Source: Verrucomicrobiales bacterium
GTDB lineage: Bacteria > Verrucomicrobiota > Verrucomicrobiia > Verrucomicrobiales > DEV007
NCBI GenBank assembly: GCA_013911195.1
Contig: JACETS010000089.1
Location: forward strand, 1 to 9,924
Reading direction: 5' to 3'
DNA: 9,924 nt
The position numbers were made by a program, and so were the translations under genes. Under the pieces are notes generated by a model. That model was not told the origin of the DNA, did no database searches, and saw only the letters and a program-made list of their open reading frames with translations. This document shows positions 6,709 through 9,924 of the stretch, one piece after another (position 1 is the first letter of the stretch; each line of letters begins with the position of its first letter).

Positions 6709-9700
6709 ATGACCAAGTTAAAATCACTACTCCTTCTGATCTCAACGATCACTTTAATACCAATTCAAGTTCTACTCTCCAAGGAAATCACTCAGGATTT
6801 TAGTGGAATAGAATCCATTGAAGTTAACCCTCAGTCAGTAAAGCTGGACAATCCTTTTGATTATTCACAGGTCGTTACAATGGCAAAGCTCAACAATGGT
6901 CAAATCATTGATGCTACTCGAAATGCCAAAGTCGAAGTCCAAGGAGACGCAGTCAAAATTTCGAAGAGTGGGCTTATAGAACCTATCAAGGATGGAAATG
7001 CAATTTTGAATTTTGAACTTAACGGTCAAAAGGCGAGCGTCTCAGTACAAGTTAGCGGCCAAGGCAAAAAATTTAACCCTGACTATGTTAGAGACATCAT
7101 GCCGGTCGTTTCAAGAATGGGTTGCAATCAGGGAACTTGCCACGGTTCTAAAGATGGTAAGAATGGGTTCAAACTATCATTACGAGGCTATGACCCAATC
7201 TATGATATTCGTGCATTCACCGATGATCTTGGAGCACGCCGTGTAAATGTTGCGGCACCTGACTCAAGTCTCCTTCTGTTGAAAGCAACCGGAGCCGTAC
7301 CTCATGAGGGTGGGCAAATCACAAAACCTGATTCCAACTACTACAACATTGTGAAACAATGGATCGCTGGAGGAGCAAAGCTTGATCTATCAACTCCTAA
7401 AGTTCAAGGTATCGAAGTTTTTCCTAAGAACCCAGTCGTTGAAAAAATTGGAAGCAAACAACAGATTCGCGTGGTGGCAACGTTCGCTGATGGACTCAAA
7501 AGAGATGTGACAAGAGAAGCTTTTGTTCAAAGTGGAAATACCGAGGTCGCGGAACCAGAAAAGGACAGCAACTCTTTAATAACCACCATAAGAAGAGGCG
7601 AAGCCCCTATTCTAATTAGGTACGAAGGTAATTATGCAGCAACAACAGTGACCGTAATGGGAGACAGATCAGGATTTGTTTGGGAACAACCAGCAGCCAA
7701 CAACAAGGTGGATGAGCTTGTCGCTTCGAAGTGGGAAAGAATGAAGATAAAGCCATCTGGTCTTTGTGATGATTATGAGTTTGTCCGAAGAGTTTACTTA
7801 GATCTCACTGGGCTCCCCCCGTCAGCGGAAGTATTGCAGCAATTCGTTAGCGATAATAAACCTCAAAAAGTCAAAAGAGATGCTCTAGTTGATAAACTGG
7901 TTGGATCTGATGAATATATTGATCACTGGACTAATAAGTGGGCTGATCTACTGCAAGTTAATAGAAAGTTTCTAGGCCAGGACGGAGCCAAAGGGCTCAG
8001 AGAGTGGATCAAGATGCAGGTCAAAGATAACAAGCCATACGATGAGTTCGTCAGAAACATCATCACGGCAACCGGCTCTAACAAGGACAATCCTCCAGCC
8101 TCTTATTATAAGGTTTTAAGAGAGCCTACCGAGCTCATGGAGAACACCACTCATTTATTTCTTGCGACCAGATTCAATTGTAATAAGTGTCATGATCACC
8201 CCTTCGAGAGGTGGACCCAGGACCAGTACTATGAGCTGGCCGCTTATTTCGCGCAGTTCGAATTAAAGAGAGACCCTGCGTCGGGTAAAAATAATATTGG
8301 AGGAACGGCAGTCGAAGGAGCCAAGCCGTTATACGAACTTGTTTCTGATAAGAACGAAGGTGAAATCATTCATGATCGAACCAAAGAAATCAGTCCACCC
8401 AGCTTCCCTTACTCGGCTGGTGGAGACTCCGACAATCCCAAGATAGATACCAGAAGAGGAGAACTAGCCAATTGGATCACCGCCACAGATAACCAGTACT
8501 TTGCATCCAGTTACGTGAACCGCCTCTGGGGATATATGCTTGGCACTGGCATTATTGAACCTCTTGATGACATTCGTGCAGGTAATCCACCCAGCAACCC
8601 TGAATTACTTAAATACCTCGAGGAAGAATTTATCAAAAGTAAATTCAATGTTCAGCACATGCTCCGTTTGATTTGCAAATCAAGAACCTATCAACTCTCG
8701 ATAGAAACTAACAAATGGAACAGCGATGACACGACGAACTTCTCTCATGGTAAGGCACGCCGATTACCCGCAGAAGTTCTCTATGATGCAATCCACACAT
8801 CACTTGGAGCACAGCCAAACTTCCCTGGCGTTCCTGCCGGAACCAGAGCTGCTCAGCTCCCAGACGTAGGCATTAAACTACCTGACGGATTCCTAGATAA
8901 TGCTGGAAGACCAGTCAGAGAAAGTGCCTGTGAATGTGAGAGAAGCAGTGGACTTCAGCTAGGCCCAATCATGGCGCTAGTTTCTGGACCAACCGTCGGC
9001 AATGCCATCAGTGATCCAAAAAACATTCTTCCCAAACTCATCGAGTCCTCAGATGACGACAAAAAAGTGATCAATGAAATATTCCTAAGATTACTTTCTC
9101 GCCCAGCCGACGAAGAAGAGCTCACCGCAAGCCTTGCCATGCTGGATGCGGTTGATAAAGATCACGAAAACATTGTTCGTAAGGTTCAGGAAAGAGAAGC
9201 TTTACTGAATGAAGAAACTGTTAAAGCGGAAAAAGCAAGAGAAGCGAAAATAGTGCAGGCCAAAAAGTCACTTGATGACTACAAGGCAGGCATTGCCGAG
9301 CGCGAGGCAAAGCTAAACAAAGAGCAAGCCGATCGAATTGCGGCTGCAGATAAATCGGTTAAAGATTTCGAAGCCACGATTCCTCAAAAAGTCTCTGAAT
9401 GGGCAAAAGCCAATTCAACCGACTCGTCTTGGGAGGTCATTAATCCAATCGGTTTTAACACATCAAACGGATCTAAACTTGAACTTGAAAACGATAGTTC
9501 CCTCTTTGCTTCCGGTAAAAATGGGGTAGGCAATTATAGAATATATGCCACAACGGCGATCGATAATATTACAGGAGTAAGGATCGAAGCCATTCCTGAC
9601 CAAAGACTACCCAAAGGTGGCCCCGGAAGGGCATCAGACGGTAATTTTGTTCTTACCGAATTTGATGTACATGCTTCAGCCGTACAGAAAAAAGAAGACT

Positions 9701-9924
9701 GGAACGTTGTTAAATTATGGACATTTGATGAGGGTGCTGATGGATGGGAAAAACCTATCCAAGCTGAAATAGCCGTAGAAAAAGGTGTCCTCAAAATTGA
9801 CAGTAAAGGTGATGACCCGTCAGTCACTGCCAACTTAAACGCACCGGCCGGAACATTTATGGTGGATTTGAAGGCTGAGTTTCCTGGTCAAGGTAAGGCG
9901 CATGCTCAACTTTTCTGGACAACT
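6709..9924 (+). CDS. Exported DUF1549/DUF1553 (PSCyt2/PSD1) protein with Ig-like and cytochrome-like domains, 3' end outside window
   Basis: An uninterrupted frame runs from the ATG at 6709 to the last base (1072 codons, no stop), so the C-terminus is missing. Domain order: signal peptide or anchor (about 1-24); Ig-like Big2-type domain (33-115); cytochrome-like domain (123-226) with C139-N-Q-G-T-C144-H145, a CX4CH motif, then GFKLSLRGYDP; second Ig-like domain (232-319); DUF1549/PSCyt2 (about 334-540) with YLDLTGLPPS and C491-N-K-C494-H495-DHPFERW; DUF1553/PSD1 (about 580-810) with NRLWGYMLGTGIIEP, NPPSNPELL, SRTYQLS and the cysteine pair C741-E-C743; a charged coiled coil (815-900); then beta-rich lectin-like or F5/8-like segments (908-1000, 1004 onward) including GGPGRASDGNFVLTEF. 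No Shine-Dalgarno precedes the ATG; the first in-frame upstream stop is at 6661, so ATG 6709 is the natural start. It likely sits in the periplasm or at the surface with the upstream cytochrome-WD40 protein. The molecular function of these families is not established. Confidence 0.92.
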   Translation, partial: MTKLKSLLLLISTITLIPIQVLLSKEITQDFSGIESIEVNPQSVKLDNPFDYSQVVTMAKLNNGQIIDATRNAKVEVQGDAVKISKSGLIEPIKDGNAILNFELNGQKASVSVQVSGQGKKFNPDYVRDIMPVVSRMGCNQGTCHGSKDGKNGFKLSLRGYDPIYDIRAFTDDLGARRVNVAAPDSSLLLLKATGAVPHEGGQITKPDSNYYNIVKQWIAGGAKLDLSTPKVQGIEVFPKNPVVEKIGSKQQIRVVATFADGLKRDVTREAFVQSGNTEVAEPEKDSNSLITTIRRGEAPILIRYEGNYAATTVTVMGDRSGFVWEQPAANNKVDELVASKWERMKIKPSGLCDDYEFVRRVYLDLTGLPPSAEVLQQFVSDNKPQKVKRDALVDKLVGSDEYIDHWTNKWADLLQVNRKFLGQDGAKGLREWIKMQVKDNKPYDEFVRNIITATGSNKDNPPASYYKVLREPTELMENTTHLFLATRFNCNKCHDHPFERWTQDQYYELAAYFAQFELKRDPASGKNNIGGTAVEGAKPLYELVSDKNEGEIIHDRTKEISPPSFPYSAGGDSDNPKIDTRRGELANWITATDNQYFASSYVNRLWGYMLGTGIIEPLDDIRAGNPPSNPELLKYLEEEFIKSKFNVQHMLRLICKSRTYQLSIETNKWNSDDTTNFSHGKARRLPAEVLYDAIHTSLGAQPNFPGVPAGTRAAQLPDVGIKLPDGFLDNAGRPVRESACECERSSGLQLGPIMALVSGPTVGNAISDPKNILPKLIESSDDDKKVINEIFLRLLSRPADEEELTASLAMLDAVDKDHENIVRKVQEREALLNEETVKAEKAREAKIVQAKKSLDDYKAGIAEREAKLNKEQADRIAAADKSVKDFEATIPQKVSEWAKANSTDSSWEVINPIGFNTSNGSKLELENDSSLFASGKNGVGNYRIYATTAIDNITGVRIEAIPDQRLPKGGPGRASDGNFVLTEFDVHASAVQKKEDWNVVKLWTFDEGADGWEKPIQAEIAVEKGVLKIDSKGDDPSVTANLNAPAGTFMVDLKAEFPGQGKAHAQLFWTT

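Noticed and set aside
7013..7246. Plus-strand 77-codon open frame in another frame over the cytochrome-like domain
   Set aside because: The overlapping frame from 6709 encodes conserved motifs (CX4CH, GFKLSLRGYDP) across this stretch, so the 77-codon frame is a shadow and not evidence of a frameshift.
9534..9833. Minus-strand open frame of 99 codons near the right edge
   Set aside because: It lies opposite the DUF1549/DUF1553 gene, whose frame is continuous and carries recognisable motifs there; no independent support.
1..9924. CRISPR array, tRNA, rRNA, insertion sequence, phage or defence-system genes
   Set aside because: No spaced direct repeats, no tRNA-like cloverleaf in the short spacers, no transposase or integrase motifs, and nearly all bases are accounted for by the genes listed.

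Overview
The window is a compact, all-plus-strand bacterial region with five clear genes and the tail of a sixth. The best taxonomic clue is the last pair of genes: a 'planctomycete cytochrome c' (PSCyt1)-WD40 protein followed by a large DUF1549/DUF1553 (PSCyt2/PSD1) protein. This combination is characteristic of the PVC superphylum (Planctomycetota, Verrucomicrobiota, Lentisphaerota). The DNA is A+T-rich by eye, and most genes lack a good Shine-Dalgarno sequence. A moderate-GC, probably aquatic or marine Verrucomicrobiota-type genome is my best guess. No rRNA, marker gene or database search supports a finer placement.

Layout. Positions 1-225 are the C-terminal end of an unrecognised gene. 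Twenty bases later comes glnD (246-2999), a full-length PII uridylyltransferase/uridylyl-removing enzyme that senses nitrogen status. After a 115-base gap with a weak inverted repeat comes a xylose-isomerase-like TIM-barrel protein (3115-4140), closed by a textbook rho-independent terminator (4168-4202). Only 21 bases after that terminator a GTG codon starts an EamA-type 10-TM drug/metabolite transporter (4224-5105). Then come an exported PSCyt1-WD40 protein (5150-6652) and an exported, Ig-like, cytochrome-like DUF1549/DUF1553 giant (6709 to beyond the window end, at least 1072 aa).

How the genes relate. The first three genes look like unrelated housekeeping or metabolic functions on one strand; no PII gene (glnB/glnK) or ammonium transporter accompanies glnD. 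The last two genes form a probable functional unit at the cell envelope. Between them they carry three possible c-type heme-attachment motifs (two CxxCH, one CX4CH), a seven-bladed WD40-type propeller, two Ig-like domains, a coiled coil and lectin-like C-terminal beta domains. The biochemical role of this widespread family pair is not established, and it is the most interesting part of the window. No mobile elements, CRISPR arrays, tRNAs or rRNAs were seen, and no gap between genes exceeds about 115 bases.
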